The translations under genes were made by a program, and so were the position numbers. Source: Halomonas ramblicola (GTDB lineage Bacteria > Pseudomonadota > Gammaproteobacteria > Pseudomonadales > Halomonadaceae). Taken from it: a stretch of DNA of 64,000 nucleotides. Shown in pieces: positions 36,548 through 46,133 of this stretch (the first letter of the stretch is position 1; each line of letters opens with the position of its first letter). The notes under the pieces are model-generated. The model was not told the origin of the DNA and ran no database searches. It saw nothing but the letters and a program-made list of their open reading frames with translations. The DNA lies in the NCBI RefSeq assembly GCF_030409215.1, contig NZ_JAUFPL010000032.1, forward strand, positions 160,872-224,871. The letters run 5' to 3'.

Positions 36548-37207
36548 TCACGCCTTCCCTGCCACCCCGTAGCGTTCCCGGTAGTCGCGAATGGCGGCGG
36601 CATGGCCGCGCAGCGATTCGCCGGCATGCTCTTCAAGATAGGCCAGGACCATGTCCAGCGTCACGATGCTGGTCACCGGGATGCCGTAGCGGGCCTCCAC
36701 CTCCTGGATGGCGCTGCGCTCACCGCTGCCGCGCTCCTGGCGGTCCAGGGCGATCACCACCCCGGCGGCGCGGGCCCCGGCGCCCTCGATCAACCCCATC
36801 ACCTCGCGGATGGCGGTGCCGGCGGTGATCACGTCGTCGATGATCAGCACACGGCCTTCGAGCTCGGCGCCGACGATGTTGCCGCCCTCGCCGTGCGCCT
36901 TGGCCTCCTTGCGGTTGAAGGCGTAGGGCAGATCGCGGTGGTGATGGTCGGCCAGCGCCACGGCGGTGGTGGCGGCCAGGGGAATGCCCTTGTAGGCGGG
37001 CCCGAAGAGCACGTCGAAGGCCGGGGCACGGTCGGCGATGGCGCGGGCGTAGAAACGCCCCAGGCGGGCCAGGGCGCCGCCGGTGCGGAACAGGCCGGCA
37101 TTGAAGAAGTAGGGACTGACGCGGCCCGACTTGAGGGTGAACTCGCCGAAGCGCAGCACCCCCTGGTCGATGGCGAACTCGATGAAGTCACGCTGGTAGG
37201 GATGCAT
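36548..37207 (-). CDS. pyrE: orotate phosphoribosyltransferase
   Basis: 219 residues, close to the E. coli enzyme in length and sequence ([29 protein letters not shown] at the N-terminus). The PRPP-binding motif is [31 protein letters not shown] and [13 protein letters not shown] are also conserved. It makes OMP from orotate and PRPP in pyrimidine synthesis. It is divergent from the crc-like gene, the same pairing as in pseudomonads. The in-frame extension to 37264 lacks similarity and is not used. Confidence 0.96.
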   Translation of the reverse strand: MHPYQRDFIEFAIDQGVLRFGEFTLKSGRVSPYFFNAGLFRTGGALARLGRFYARAIADRAPAFDVLFGPAYKGIPLAATTAVALADHHHRDLPYAFNRKEAKAHGEGGNIVGAELEGRVLIIDDVITAGTAIREVMGLIEGAGARAAGVVIALDRQERGSGERSAIQEVEARYGIPVTSIVTLDMVLAYLEEHAGESLRGHAAAIRDYRERYGVAGKA

Positions 37208-37313
37208 GCGTCGATCCGCCACGGGGCCTCCTATCACGTTTATTGGTCGCAGCCATTTACCCAAACGTCGAAACGTCGGGTATCATACACGCGCGACGGT
37301 AAAGGGACCATGT

Positions 37314-38081
37314 ATGAAAATCGCCACCATCAATGTCAATGGCATCCGCGAGGCGGTCGGACGAGGCTTCCTCGACTGGCTGGCCGACCAGGACGCCGAT
37401 GTCGTCTGCGTCCAGAACATCAAGGCCAAGAGCTTCGAGCTGGACGACAGCATCCTCTACCCGGAAGGCTACGAGGGCTACTTCCTCGACGCCGAGCAGG
37501 ACGGCTTCTCCGGGGTCGGGCTCTACTGCCGCAAGATCCCCAAGGCCATCATGTACGGGCTGGGCTTTCCGCAGTGCGACCACGAGGCGCGCTTCCTGCA
37601 GGCCGACTACGACCGCTTCAGCATCGCCAGCTTCCTGATGCCCGACGGCAGCGACTACGCCGCCAAGCAGGCCTTCATGACCCAGTATCAGGAATACCTG
37701 AGCAAGATGGCACGCAAGCGTCGTGAGTACATCATCTGCGGCACCTGGCACATCGCCCACAAGACCCTCGACCTGGAGAACTGGGCCGACAACCAGGAGA
37801 CGCCTGGCTTCAAGCCCGAGGAGCGCGCCTGGATGGACCAGGTGTTCGGCCCCACCGGCTTCATCGACACCTTCCGCGAGATCAACCGCGACGCCGGGGA
37901 GTACACCTGGTGGCCGAAGCTCGACGAGGAGGTCTCCCGCTCCCGCCAGGAGGGCTGGCGCATCGACTATCAGGTGGTGGGTCCCAACTTCCGCCGCCAC
38001 GTGGTCGACGCCTGGATCGACTACGACGCCACCTTCTCCGAGCACGCCCCGCTGATCGTCGAGTACGACCTGCAGCTCTGA
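37314..38081 (+). CDS. crc: Crc-type catabolite repression control protein (ExoIII fold, catalytic residues lost)
   Basis: 255 residues in the exonuclease III/EEP fold. The catalytic positions are changed: LQETK of active enzymes is VQNIKA here, the GDxN motif is CGTWHIAH, and the final SDHAP is SEHAP. Pseudomonas Crc, an Hfq partner in translational repression and not a nuclease, has similar losses and similar blocks (MKIATINVNGIREAVGRGFL, RKRREYIICG, APLIVEYD). Position next to divergent pyrE also matches crc. Databases may label it exodeoxyribonuclease III, which the residues argue against. Confidence 0.82.
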   Translation: MKIATINVNGIREAVGRGFLDWLADQDADVVCVQNIKAKSFELDDSILYPEGYEGYFLDAEQDGFSGVGLYCRKIPKAIMYGLGFPQCDHEARFLQADYDRFSIASFLMPDGSDYAAKQAFMTQYQEYLSKMARKRREYIICGTWHIAHKTLDLENWADNQETPGFKPEERAWMDQVFGPTGFIDTFREINRDAGEYTWWPKLDEEVSRSRQEGWRIDYQVVGPNFRRHVVDAWIDYDATFSEHAPLIVEYDLQL

Positions 38082-38115
38082 AGCGCTCCCCCGTCGCCGT
38101 TCCGGCCCGCCGGAA

Positions 38116-38153
38116 CGCAGCACGCCGGCCCCGAGGCCGGCGTGCTGCGTTTA
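38116..38153. terminator. strong hairpin between crc and rph (convergent)
   Basis: ACGCAGCACGCCGGCC (38116-38131), loop CCGA, GGCCGGCGTGCTGCGT (38136-38151): a perfect 16-bp stem followed by TTATC on the plus strand. It probably ends crc and, in the other direction, rph. Confidence 0.8.
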
Positions 38154-38170
38154 TCGGCACACGGGAGGCG

Positions 38171-38908
<738 letters not shown>

Positions 38909-39036
38909 AGCACCTCGTCATCAGGATCGGTTCGGGAATCAGTGGGCCGCCATTCTACACCCTTCCACCGGAGACGCCGGGGAATCGGTTACACTGCGGG
39001 CTCCTAGATGTTCCGGAACCGCCAGGAGTCGCCGCC

Positions 39037-39900
39037 ATGGTGCACAGCATGACCGCCTTCGCCCGCCAGGAGCACGTCGCCGCCTGGGGCAGCCTGCAGC
39101 TCGAGCTGCGCTCGGTGAACCAGCGCTACCTGGAGCCCCACTTCCGCCTGCCGGAGGGCCTCCGCGACCTGGAACCCGGCTTCCGCGAGGCGCTGCGTTC
39201 CCGCCTGGCCCGCGGCAAGGTGGAGTGCAGCCTGCGCTTCGAGCCCGCCGGCGACGCCGCCGGCCTGGCGGTCAGCCGGGAACGGCTCGCCGAGCTGGCC
39301 CGCGCCCTCGGCGAGGTGCGCCAGGAGGTGCACGACGCCCCCCTGCCCGACGCCCTGGCGCTGCTCGACTACCCCGGCGTGCTGGAGAATCGCGGCCCCG
39401 ACCCCGAGACCGTCAAGGCCGAGGCCCTCGCCCTGTTCCGGGCCACCCTGGACGACCTGGTGACCGGCCGCGCCCGGGAGGGCGACAAGCTCGCCGCCCT
39501 GATCCGCGAACGGCTGGCCGGCATCGAGGCACAGGTGGCCGAGGTACGCCGCCTGATGCCGCAGATCCTCGAGCGCCAGCGCGCCCAGCTGCTGGAACGC
39601 CTGGAGGCGGTGAAGGCCGAGCTGGATCCCCAGCGCCTGGAGGCCGAGCTCGCCCTGCTCGCCCAGAAGGCCGATGTGGACGAGGAGCTCGACCGCCTGG
39701 CCACCCACGTGGGCGAGGTGGAGCGCCAGCTGGGACAGAAGGGGCCGGTGGGTCGGCGCCTGGACTTCCTGATGCAGGAGCTCAACCGCGAGGCCAACAC
39801 CCTGTCGTCGAAGTCGGTGGTCGCCAGCACCACCCGCTGCGCCGTGGAACTCAAGGTGCTGATCGAGCAGATGCGCGAACAGGTGCAGAACATCGAGTAG
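39037..39900 (+). CDS. yicC: YicC/YloC family endoribonuclease or RNase adaptor
   Basis: 287 residues. Typical N-terminus MVHSMTAFARQEHVAAWGSLQLELRSVNQRYLEPHFRLPE and C-terminal GRRLDFLMQELNREANTLSSKS (DUF1732). The middle is helical and Glu/Arg-rich. The family acts in small-RNA turnover. A TACACT -10 element sits at 38990-38995 upstream. The histidine kinase gene starts only 8 bases after its stop, so they may be cotranscribed; in Pseudomonas yicC is instead followed by gmk. Confidence 0.94.
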   Translation: MVHSMTAFARQEHVAAWGSLQLELRSVNQRYLEPHFRLPEGLRDLEPGFREALRSRLARGKVECSLRFEPAGDAAGLAVSRERLAELARALGEVRQEVHDAPLPDALALLDYPGVLENRGPDPETVKAEALALFRATLDDLVTGRAREGDKLAALIRERLAGIEAQVAEVRRLMPQILERQRAQLLERLEAVKAELDPQRLEAELALLAQKADVDEELDRLATHVGEVERQLGQKGPVGRRLDFLMQELNREANTLSSKSVVASTTRCAVELKVLIEQMREQVQNIE

Positions 39901-39908
39901 TCCCGCGA

Positions 39909-41672
39909 ATGACCGTGACGCCGACCGTTACTCCCCGCCCGAGCGCTTTCGCCGCCGCGCGGCGGCGAATCGCCGTGCTGCTGCTCGCCTGCCTCGTCGC
40001 ACTGCCAGCCGCCGAGGCCCAGGACGGCGGCGACCGGACCATCGTGGTCGGCGGGGATCGCTACCATCCCCCCTACGAGTTCCTCGACGAGGACGGTCGC
40101 CCCGCCGGCTACAACGTGGAACTGACCCGAGCCATCGCCGAGGTGATGGGCATCGAGGTGCGCATCGAGCTGGGCGTGTGGAGCGAGATGCGCCGCGGCC
40201 TCGAGAGTGGCGAGATCGACGTCCTCCAGGGCATGTCCTATTCCGAGCAGCGCGACGCCACCTTCGATTTCGCACCGCCCCATGCCATCGTGCACCAGTC
40301 GATCTTCGCCCGCCGCGGCACGCCCCCCGTGGAGCGCCTGGAGGCGCTGCGCGGCCAGGAGGTCATCGTCCAGCGCGGCGACATCATGCACGACTACCTG
40401 CTCGAGCAGGCGGTGGGCGCCGACCTGGTCACCACGGAGACTCATGCGGACGCGCTGCGCTCGCTGGCCGCCGGCCGGCACGACTACGCCCTGGTGGCCA
40501 ATCTCCCGGCCCTCTACCTGAGCCGGGAGCTCGGGCTGACCAACCTGGAGCCGGTCGCCAGGCCCTTCTCGCTGCGCTACGGCTATGCGGTGCGCGACGG
40601 CGACGCCGACCTGCTGGCCCAGTTCAGCGAGGGCCTCGCCATCCTCAAGAACACCGGCCGCCACCAGGCGATCTACGACGAGTGGCTGGGCCCCCTGGAG
40701 CAGGCGGATGGCATCCCCTGGAAGCGCCTCGGCCTGGTCGGGGCCATCGCCTCCGGGCTGCTGCTGCTGATCCTGGGCGGCATCGTGATCTGGAACCGCA
40801 TGCTCAGGCGCGAGGTGGCGAGCCGCACCGAGAAGCTGCGCCAACAGCAGCAACAGCTGATCCAGGCCGACAAGATGACCTCGCTGGGCATCCTGGTCTC
40901 CGGGGTGGCCCACGAGATCAACAACCCCAGCAGCCTGCTGTTGCTGAACCTGCCGGTGCTGCGCGACGCTTATGCCGACGCCCAACCACTGCTCGACGAG
41001 CACTATCGTTGCCAGGGGGACTTCATGCTCGGCGGCCTGCCCTACTCGCGCATTCGCGACGAGATTCCTTCCATGCTCGACGAGATGCTGGAGGGCAGCC
41101 AGCGCATCAAGCGCATCGTCGGCGACCTCAAGGACTTCGCGCGGCAGGGCAGCAGCGATCTGGGCGAACGCCTCGACCTCAACGCGGCGGTGCAGACGGC
41201 CGTGCGTCTGGTCGACAACTCGATCCGCCAGGCCACCGACCGCTTCGAGACACGCTACGCCGACGACCTGCCCACCGTCCGGGGCAATGCCCAGCGGATC
41301 GAGCAGGTGGTGATCAACCTGGTGCTGAACGCCTGCCAGGCCCTGGAGCGTCGTGATCAGGGCATCTTCCTGACCACGCGCCACCTGCCCGACCGGCAGG
41401 CCGTGATCCTGGAGGTCCGCGACCAGGGTCGGGGCATCGACCCCGAGGCGATCAACCGGCTGACCGACCCCTTCTTCACCACCCGGCGCGAATGCGGCGG
41501 CACCGGCCTGGGGCTGTCGGTCTCCGCCGGCATCGTCCACGAACACCGGGGCCGCCTGGCCTTCGACTCCCGCCCCGGCGAGGGCACCACCGTGACCCTG
41601 TCGCTGCCCGTGGTCCCGGCAAGCGACGGCGGCCCGGCGACCGACACCCCCTGGACACACGCTGACCGATGA
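39909..41672 (+). CDS. sensor histidine kinase with periplasmic amino-acid-binding (SBP_bac_3) domain
   Basis: 587 residues. Signal sequence (about 20-38), then a periplasmic family-3 solute-binding domain (about 45-265; YHPPYEFLDEDGRPAGYNVEL, VLQGMSYSEQR). One transmembrane helix follows (about 284-306), a Gln-rich coiled coil, the HisKA phosphoacceptor His335 in GVAHEINNPSS and an HATPase with N box VVINLVLNACQAL, DQGRGIDP and GGTGLGLSVSAGI. It probably binds an amino acid directly in the periplasm. It overlaps the response regulator by ATGA (41669-41672). Downstream genes suggest glutamine or another small amino acid as the ligand; this is inference. Confidence 0.9.
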   Translation: MTVTPTVTPRPSAFAAARRRIAVLLLACLVALPAAEAQDGGDRTIVVGGDRYHPPYEFLDEDGRPAGYNVELTRAIAEVMGIEVRIELGVWSEMRRGLESGEIDVLQGMSYSEQRDATFDFAPPHAIVHQSIFARRGTPPVERLEALRGQEVIVQRGDIMHDYLLEQAVGADLVTTETHADALRSLAAGRHDYALVANLPALYLSRELGLTNLEPVARPFSLRYGYAVRDGDADLLAQFSEGLAILKNTGRHQAIYDEWLGPLEQADGIPWKRLGLVGAIASGLLLLILGGIVIWNRMLRREVASRTEKLRQQQQQLIQADKMTSLGILVSGVAHEINNPSSLLLLNLPVLRDAYADAQPLLDEHYRCQGDFMLGGLPYSRIRDEIPSMLDEMLEGSQRIKRIVGDLKDFARQGSSDLGERLDLNAAVQTAVRLVDNSIRQATDRFETRYADDLPTVRGNAQRIEQVVINLVLNACQALERRDQGIFLTTRHLPDRQAVILEVRDQGRGIDPEAINRLTDPFFTTRRECGGTGLGLSVSAGIVHEHRGRLAFDSRPGEGTTVTLSLPVVPASDGGPATDTPWTHADR

Positions 41673-43102
41673 GCATGAACCTCTATCCCGCGTTCGGCCT
41701 CCTGCTGGTCGACGACGAGCCCTCCTTCCTGCGCAGCCTGGGCATCGCCCTGGAGCGCAGCGGCGGCATCACCAACCTCCACCGCTGCCAGGATAGCCGT
41801 GAGGTGATGGCCATCCTGGCCCGGGAGAACATCGGCCTGGTGACCCTGGACCTCACCATGCCCAACCTCTCGGGCGAGGAACTGCTGAGGCGCATCGTCG
41901 AGGAGCACCCGGACATCGGGGTCATCGTGATCAGCGGCCTGAACCAGGTGGAGACCGCCGTCGACTGCATCAAGCTCGGCGCCTTCGACTACTTCGTCAA
42001 GACCGACGAGCAGGACCGGCTGATCGAGGGCATCAAGCGCGCCATCCGGCTGCAGGAGCTGCGCCACGAGAACCAGGAGCTGCGCCGGCGCTTCCTCAGC
42101 GACACCCTGGAACATCCCGAGGCCTTCGACCCTATCGTTACCGACGACAAGGGCATGCGCTCGGTCTTCCAGTACCTCGAATCGGTGGCCCCGAGCGGCC
42201 AACCCCTGCTGATCGGCGGGGAGAGCGGGGTGGGGAAGGAGCTGGTGGCGCGGGCAGCCCATGAGCTGAGCGATCGCCGGGGCCCGCTGGTCTGCGTCAA
42301 CGTGGCCGGGCTCGACGACAACGTCTTCTCCGACACCCTGTTCGGCCACCAGCGGGGCGCCTTCACCGGGGCCGACCGGCCCCGCGGCGGGATGATCGAG
42401 CAGGCCGCGGACGGCACCCTCTTCCTCGACGAGATCGGCGATCTCGGCCTGGCCTCCCAGGTCAAGCTGCTGCGGCTGCTGCAGGAAGGCGAGTACTACC
42501 CCCTGGGCAGCGACCGTCCCAAGCGGATGCGGGCGCGGATCGTGGTGGCCACCCATCATGATCTCTGCGAGCGCCAACGGGCGGGAACCTTCCGCAAGGA
42601 TCTCTACTACCGGCTGCGTACCCACCAGGTCCATATCCCTGCCCTGCGCCACCGCAAGGGGGACATCCCGCTGCTGCTGGATCACTTCCTCGCCGAGGCC
42701 GCCGACGAACTCGGCAAGCCCCGGCCGACCTATCCCCCCGAGCTGCCGGTGCTGCTGGCCAACTACGACTTCCCCGGCAACGTGCGGGAGCTGCGTGCCA
42801 TGGCCTACGACGCCATGAGCGTCCACCGCGCCAGGACGCTCTCCATGGAGGTGTTCAAGCGGGCCATCGACCCGACACGGACGCAGCCCGCATCGCCGGA
42901 CGCCTCGCTCCCCGAACGCGCGGTCTTCGCCCCGGACGAGCCCCTGCCGACCCTGCACGAGGTCGCCGACCTGCTGGTGCACGAGGCCATGCGCCGGGCC
43001 GAGGGCAACCAGTCCATCGCCTCGCGACTGCTGGGCATCTCCCAGCCGGCGCTGAGCAAGCGCCTGAAGAAGATGCGCGAGACCGGCCCGGAACCCCTAT
43101 AA
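41669..43102 (+). CDS. NtrC-family sigma-54 response regulator
   Basis: 477 residues. Receiver domain (1-125) with acidic pocket VDDEP, phosphoacceptor Asp61 ([10 protein letters not shown]) and Lys111. AAA+ domain with GESGVGK (184-190), intact GAFTGA (230-235) and [10 protein letters not shown], and a C-terminal Fis-type HTH ([20 protein letters not shown]). It is translationally coupled to the histidine kinase and should activate sigma-54 promoters. A consensus sigma-54 promoter, with repeated ATAACC motifs before it, lies immediately downstream in front of the AGCS symporter. Confidence 0.93.
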   Translation: MSMNLYPAFGLLLVDDEPSFLRSLGIALERSGGITNLHRCQDSREVMAILARENIGLVTLDLTMPNLSGEELLRRIVEEHPDIGVIVISGLNQVETAVDCIKLGAFDYFVKTDEQDRLIEGIKRAIRLQELRHENQELRRRFLSDTLEHPEAFDPIVTDDKGMRSVFQYLESVAPSGQPLLIGGESGVGKELVARAAHELSDRRGPLVCVNVAGLDDNVFSDTLFGHQRGAFTGADRPRGGMIEQAADGTLFLDEIGDLGLASQVKLLRLLQEGEYYPLGSDRPKRMRARIVVATHHDLCERQRAGTFRKDLYYRLRTHQVHIPALRHRKGDIPLLLDHFLAEAADELGKPRPTYPPELPVLLANYDFPGNVRELRAMAYDAMSVHRARTLSMEVFKRAIDPTRTQPASPDASLPERAVFAPDEPLPTLHEVADLLVHEAMRRAEGNQSIASRLLGISQPALSKRLKKMRETGPEPL

Positions 43103-43270
43103 CCTCCCCGCCACCATAACCCAGGTTATAACAGCAAATAACCCATTCTATTTCATGCACTTACATACACCACGTCGACTCGGGCCGCCCCGGGGTTATA
43201 CCCCTTCGGCGGCGCTCACTATCGCCCTCACTCCCTGAATACCTCCTAAGAAACAACGACATAACCCATC
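43099..43270. promoter_or_regulatory. cluster of ATAACC/GGTTAT repeats, candidate enhancer sites
   Basis: The motif ATAACC(C) or its complement recurs at about 43099 (overlapping the regulator stop), 43116-43129 as a near-palindrome ATAACC-CA-GGTTAT, 43137, 43192-43204 (GGGGT-TAT-ACCCC) and 43260. All lie 20-180 bases upstream of the sigma-54 promoter. A GC-rich genome would not be expected to repeat this by chance, so these are likely binding sites for the upstream response regulator. The rest of the 336-base gap (43,103-43,438) is the promoter and leader of the symporter. Confidence 0.6.
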
Positions 43271-43280
43271 ATCGCGCAAC

Positions 43281-43296
43281 TGGCACGCGCCTTGCT
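43281..43296 (+). promoter_or_regulatory. consensus sigma-54 promoter for the AGCS symporter-glutaminase genes
   Basis: TGGCACGCGCCTTGCT matches the sigma-54 consensus TGGCACG-N4-TTGCW at every defined base, with GG and GC 10 bases apart. It points to the symporter ATG about 140 bases downstream, leaving a long leader. Confidence 0.88.
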
Positions 43297-43363
43297 CTGG
43301 ATAGGCTGGCTTCCTGACGGGAGCCACCACCATCCAAGAGCAAGAGGTTCGACGACCCATGCC

Positions 43364-43371
43364 AACAACAA
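43364..43371 (+). promoter_or_regulatory. AACAACAA motif in the symporter leader (possible Hfq/Crc site)
   Basis: AACAACAA fits the A-rich AANAANAA catabolite-activity pattern bound by Hfq with Crc in pseudomonads. It lies 68 bases before the start codon, rather far for direct occlusion of the ribosome site. The same octamer overlaps the dctP start at 5465-5472. Confidence 0.3.
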
Positions 43372-43438
43372 TGATGGCGGCCGCGACGGCCGCACCCGCA
43401 TCCCGCACGACGACCACCGCGATGACGGGAGGTGCAGG

Positions 43439-44905
43439 ATGCTGGATCTGATCAACGACCTGCTGTGGGGCAAGGTGCTGATCGCCTTGCTGATCGCCGT
43501 CGGGATCGGCTTCACGCTGCGCTCCCGCTGCGTCCAGTTCCGCTATTTCGGCCGCATGTTCCGCATCCTCGGTGCCAGCCAGGCGTTCAAGCGCGACAAG
43601 CACGGCCACCTCAGCTCCTTCCAGGCGCTGCTGCTGTCGGTGGCCGGACGGGTCGGCGGCGGCAACATCGCCGGCGTTGCCGTGGCCATCACCCTCGGCG
43701 GCCCGGGCGCCGTCTTCTGGATGTGGGTGGTCGGCCTGATGGGCATGGCCACCAGCTTCCTCGAGTGCACCCTGGCCCAGACCTACAAGACCGCGGAGCC
43801 CGACGGCACCTACCGCGGCGGCCCGGCACACTACATCGCCCGGGGGCTCGGCCGCCGCTGGACCTGGCTGGCCGCCCTCTACTCGGTGCTGCTGCTGGCC
43901 ACCTTCGGCTTCGCCTTCACCGCCCTGCAGTCCTATGCCGTGGCCACTTCCTTCGACGATGCCTTCGGCATCCCGGCCCACTACACCGGCCTCGCCCTCG
44001 CCCTGTGCGTGGGCCTGATCATCTTCGGCGGCGTCAAGCGGATCGCACGGGTCACCGAGGTGCTGGTGCCGGTGATGGCCGTGGGCTACCTGCTGATCGC
44101 CTTCGTGGTCCTGGCGCTGAACGTGGCGCAGTTGCCCGACGTCATCCTGCTGATCGTCAACAGCGCCTTCGGCCTCGAGCCGGCCATCGGTGGGGGCATC
44201 GGCGCGGCCATCCTGATGGGGGTCAAGCGCGGCCTGTTCTCCAACGAAGCGGGGCTGGGCAGCGCCCCGAACGTCGCCGCCGTCGCCTATGTGCCACACC
44301 CGGCCAACCAGGGCATCGTCCAAGCCTTCTCGGTGTTCATCGATACCCTGATCATCTGCTCCGCCACCGCCTTCATCATCCTGCTCGGCGGAGCCTATGA
44401 CCCGGCCCTCGGCGCCGGGATCGACGGCATCGCCCTGACCCAGGCCTCCCTGGCCGACCACGTGGGGGAGTGGGGCCGCAGCTTCGTCAGCATCGCGCTG
44501 CTGCTGTTCGGCTTCAGCACCATCCTCTACAACTACTACCTGGGCGAGAACAGCCTCGACTTCTTCAGCCGCGGCAACCGCACCCTGTTCAACGCCTTCC
44601 GCCTGGCCATCATCGGCCTGTGCACCTGGGGGGCGATGACCGACCTGGGCACCGTCTTCGCCTTCGCCGACACGACCATGGGCTTCCTGGCCCTGGCCAA
44701 CCTCATCGCCCTGATCCTGTTGTTCAAGCCGGGGCTGCGCGTCATGCGCGACTTCGACGACCAGATCCGGGCCGGCGTCGGGCAACCGATCTTCGAGTCC
44801 GCCAAGTTCAGCGACCTGAACGTGGATCCGGCCGCCTGGGAGATCGAACCCGAGGACCGCGAGCGGGTACGACGCGCGTCCTCCGCCCGCCCCGCCGCCC
44901 AGTGA
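43439..44905 (+). CDS. amino-acid:cation (Na+) symporter, AGCS family
   Basis: 488 residues with about 10-11 hydrophobic helices. AGCS signatures: SVAGRVGGGNIAGVAVAITLGGPGAVFWMW near residue 65, GLFSNEAGLGSAPNVAA and STILYNYYLGENSL. The family imports alanine, glycine or glutamine with Na+. I chose the ATG at 43439 with GGGAGG upstream. The glutaminase gene follows 58 bases later, so glutamine uptake is a plausible role. Expression probably depends on sigma-54 and the upstream two-component pair. Confidence 0.9.
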   Translation: MLDLINDLLWGKVLIALLIAVGIGFTLRSRCVQFRYFGRMFRILGASQAFKRDKHGHLSSFQALLLSVAGRVGGGNIAGVAVAITLGGPGAVFWMWVVGLMGMATSFLECTLAQTYKTAEPDGTYRGGPAHYIARGLGRRWTWLAALYSVLLLATFGFAFTALQSYAVATSFDDAFGIPAHYTGLALALCVGLIIFGGVKRIARVTEVLVPVMAVGYLLIAFVVLALNVAQLPDVILLIVNSAFGLEPAIGGGIGAAILMGVKRGLFSNEAGLGSAPNVAAVAYVPHPANQGIVQAFSVFIDTLIICSATAFIILLGGAYDPALGAGIDGIALTQASLADHVGEWGRSFVSIALLLFGFSTILYNYYLGENSLDFFSRGNRTLFNAFRLAIIGLCTWGAMTDLGTVFAFADTTMGFLALANLIALILLFKPGLRVMRDFDDQIRAGVGQPIFESAKFSDLNVDPAAWEIEPEDRERVRRASSARPAAQ

Positions 44906-44963
44906 GCGACACCCGGCCCGGACCCCGTCCGGGCCATTTTCCCTGCCTGTCGAGGTCACCCCC

Positions 44964-46004
44964 ATGAACGCCACACTCTCCTGTCCACGGCCCGGCGCCT
45001 CGCCGGCGCTGCAGGCCTGGGTGGACGACATCGATCGTCGAGCCCGAACCCGGCTCGGCATGGGGCGGGTCGCCGACTACATCCCGGCCCTGGCGGACCA
45101 GGACCCCGCACGCTTCGGCCTCGCCGTCTGCACCAACGACGGGCAGCTGTACACGGCCGGTGACGCCGAGATGCCCTTCTCGATCCAGAGCCTGTCGAAG
45201 GTGCTGCTGCTGAGCCTGGCGCTACGCCGCCATGGCGACGCCCTGTGGCGGCGAGTCGGCCTCAATCCCTCGGGCATGCCGTTCAACTCCCTGATGCAGC
45301 TCGAGACGGAGCGCGGCAAGCCCCGCAACCCCTTCATCAATGCCGGTGCCATCGTGGTCGCCGACCACCTGGTCGGCGCCTTCGCCACGCCGGCCAAGCA
45401 CCTCCAGGACGTCGCCCGGACGCTGTCCGGCAACCCTGGGATCCTGATCGACCGGCAGGTGCTCGCCTCGGAATGGCAGCATCGCGCCCGCAACGCCGCC
45501 GCGGCCTATCTGATGAAGGCCTTCGGCAACCTCGACAACGAGGTCGACGAGGTCCTGACCGCCTACTTCGCCTGCTGCGCGCTGCGCATGAGCTGCGCCG
45601 ACCTCGCCGTCGCCCTGAACTACCTGGCCGCGGATGGCCGGGCACTCACCACCGGCAGGTCCTTCATCCCGCCCGACATGGCGCAACGCATCAATGCCCT
45701 GATGTTCACCTCCGGCATGTACGACGCCGCGGGCGACTTCGCCTATCGCGTGGGCCTGCCCGCCAAGAGCGGCGTCGGTGGCGGGATCGTCGCCATCGTG
45801 CCCGGTCGGCTGTCGATCTGCGCCTGGTCGCCGGCGCTCGATGCCAGCGGCAACTCGGTCGCCGCCCAGTACGCCCTGGAACTGATCGCCGAGCGCCTGG
45901 GTCGCTGGCGCCAGGGCCCCCGCCAGGACGCCGATCCCCTGACGACCGGCGACCTCGAGGAGGGGTGCCGGTCATCCCCGGCACCGCCCGCCAGATATTG
46001 TTGA
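44964..46004 (+). CDS. glsA: glutaminase (serine-dependent, GlsA family)
   Basis: 346 residues. The catalytic S-x-x-K is in FSIQSLSKVLLLSLAL; other family blocks are GLNPSGMPFNSLMQLE, NPFINAGAIVVADHL and AKSGVGGGIVAIVPGRLSICAWSPALDASGNSVA. It hydrolyses glutamine to glutamate and ammonia. The usual length is about 305-310; here there is a C-terminal extension of about 30-35 polar residues (after RLGRWRQ) ending in a Pro/Ala-rich tail with two Cys. It is placed after an AGCS symporter, consistent with use of imported glutamine as nitrogen source or osmolyte precursor. Confidence 0.93.
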   Translation: MNATLSCPRPGASPALQAWVDDIDRRARTRLGMGRVADYIPALADQDPARFGLAVCTNDGQLYTAGDAEMPFSIQSLSKVLLLSLALRRHGDALWRRVGLNPSGMPFNSLMQLETERGKPRNPFINAGAIVVADHLVGAFATPAKHLQDVARTLSGNPGILIDRQVLASEWQHRARNAAAAYLMKAFGNLDNEVDEVLTAYFACCALRMSCADLAVALNYLAADGRALTTGRSFIPPDMAQRINALMFTSGMYDAAGDFAYRVGLPAKSGVGGGIVAIVPGRLSICAWSPALDASGNSVAAQYALELIAERLGRWRQGPRQDADPLTTGDLEEGCRSSPAPPARYC

Positions 46005-46047
46005 CTTACTAACATGGCCATCGCTATCTCGCAGAATACGCCAGATT

Positions 46048-46070
46048 GATTTAGACTTTAGTCTTAAATC
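46048..46070. promoter_or_regulatory. inverted repeat upstream of the MFS gene
   Basis: GATTTAGAC (46048-46056) and GTCTTAAATC (46061-46070) form a near-perfect dyad with a 4-base spacer, in an AT-rich patch between glsA and the MFS gene. It looks like a MarR/TetR-type operator, although no such regulator is encoded beside it. Confidence 0.4.
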
Positions 46071-46085
46071 ATAGGTAACTTTCCG

Positions 46086-46115
46086 CGATCCCGGCCACTC
46101 CCGGGATCGTTTCTT
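46086..46115 (+). terminator. intrinsic terminator after glsA
   Basis: CGATCCCGG (46086-46094) pairs with CCGGGATCG (46101-46109) around a short loop and is followed by TTTCTTG. It lies between glsA and the MFS gene, which starts 19 bases further on. Confidence 0.7.
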
Positions 46116-46133
46116 GTCTGTGGAGAAGCCGCC

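Noticed and set aside
37314..38081. Call as active exodeoxyribonuclease III
   Set aside because: Three catalytic motifs are altered (QN for QE, GTWH for GDxN, SEH for SDH), so nuclease activity is unlikely.
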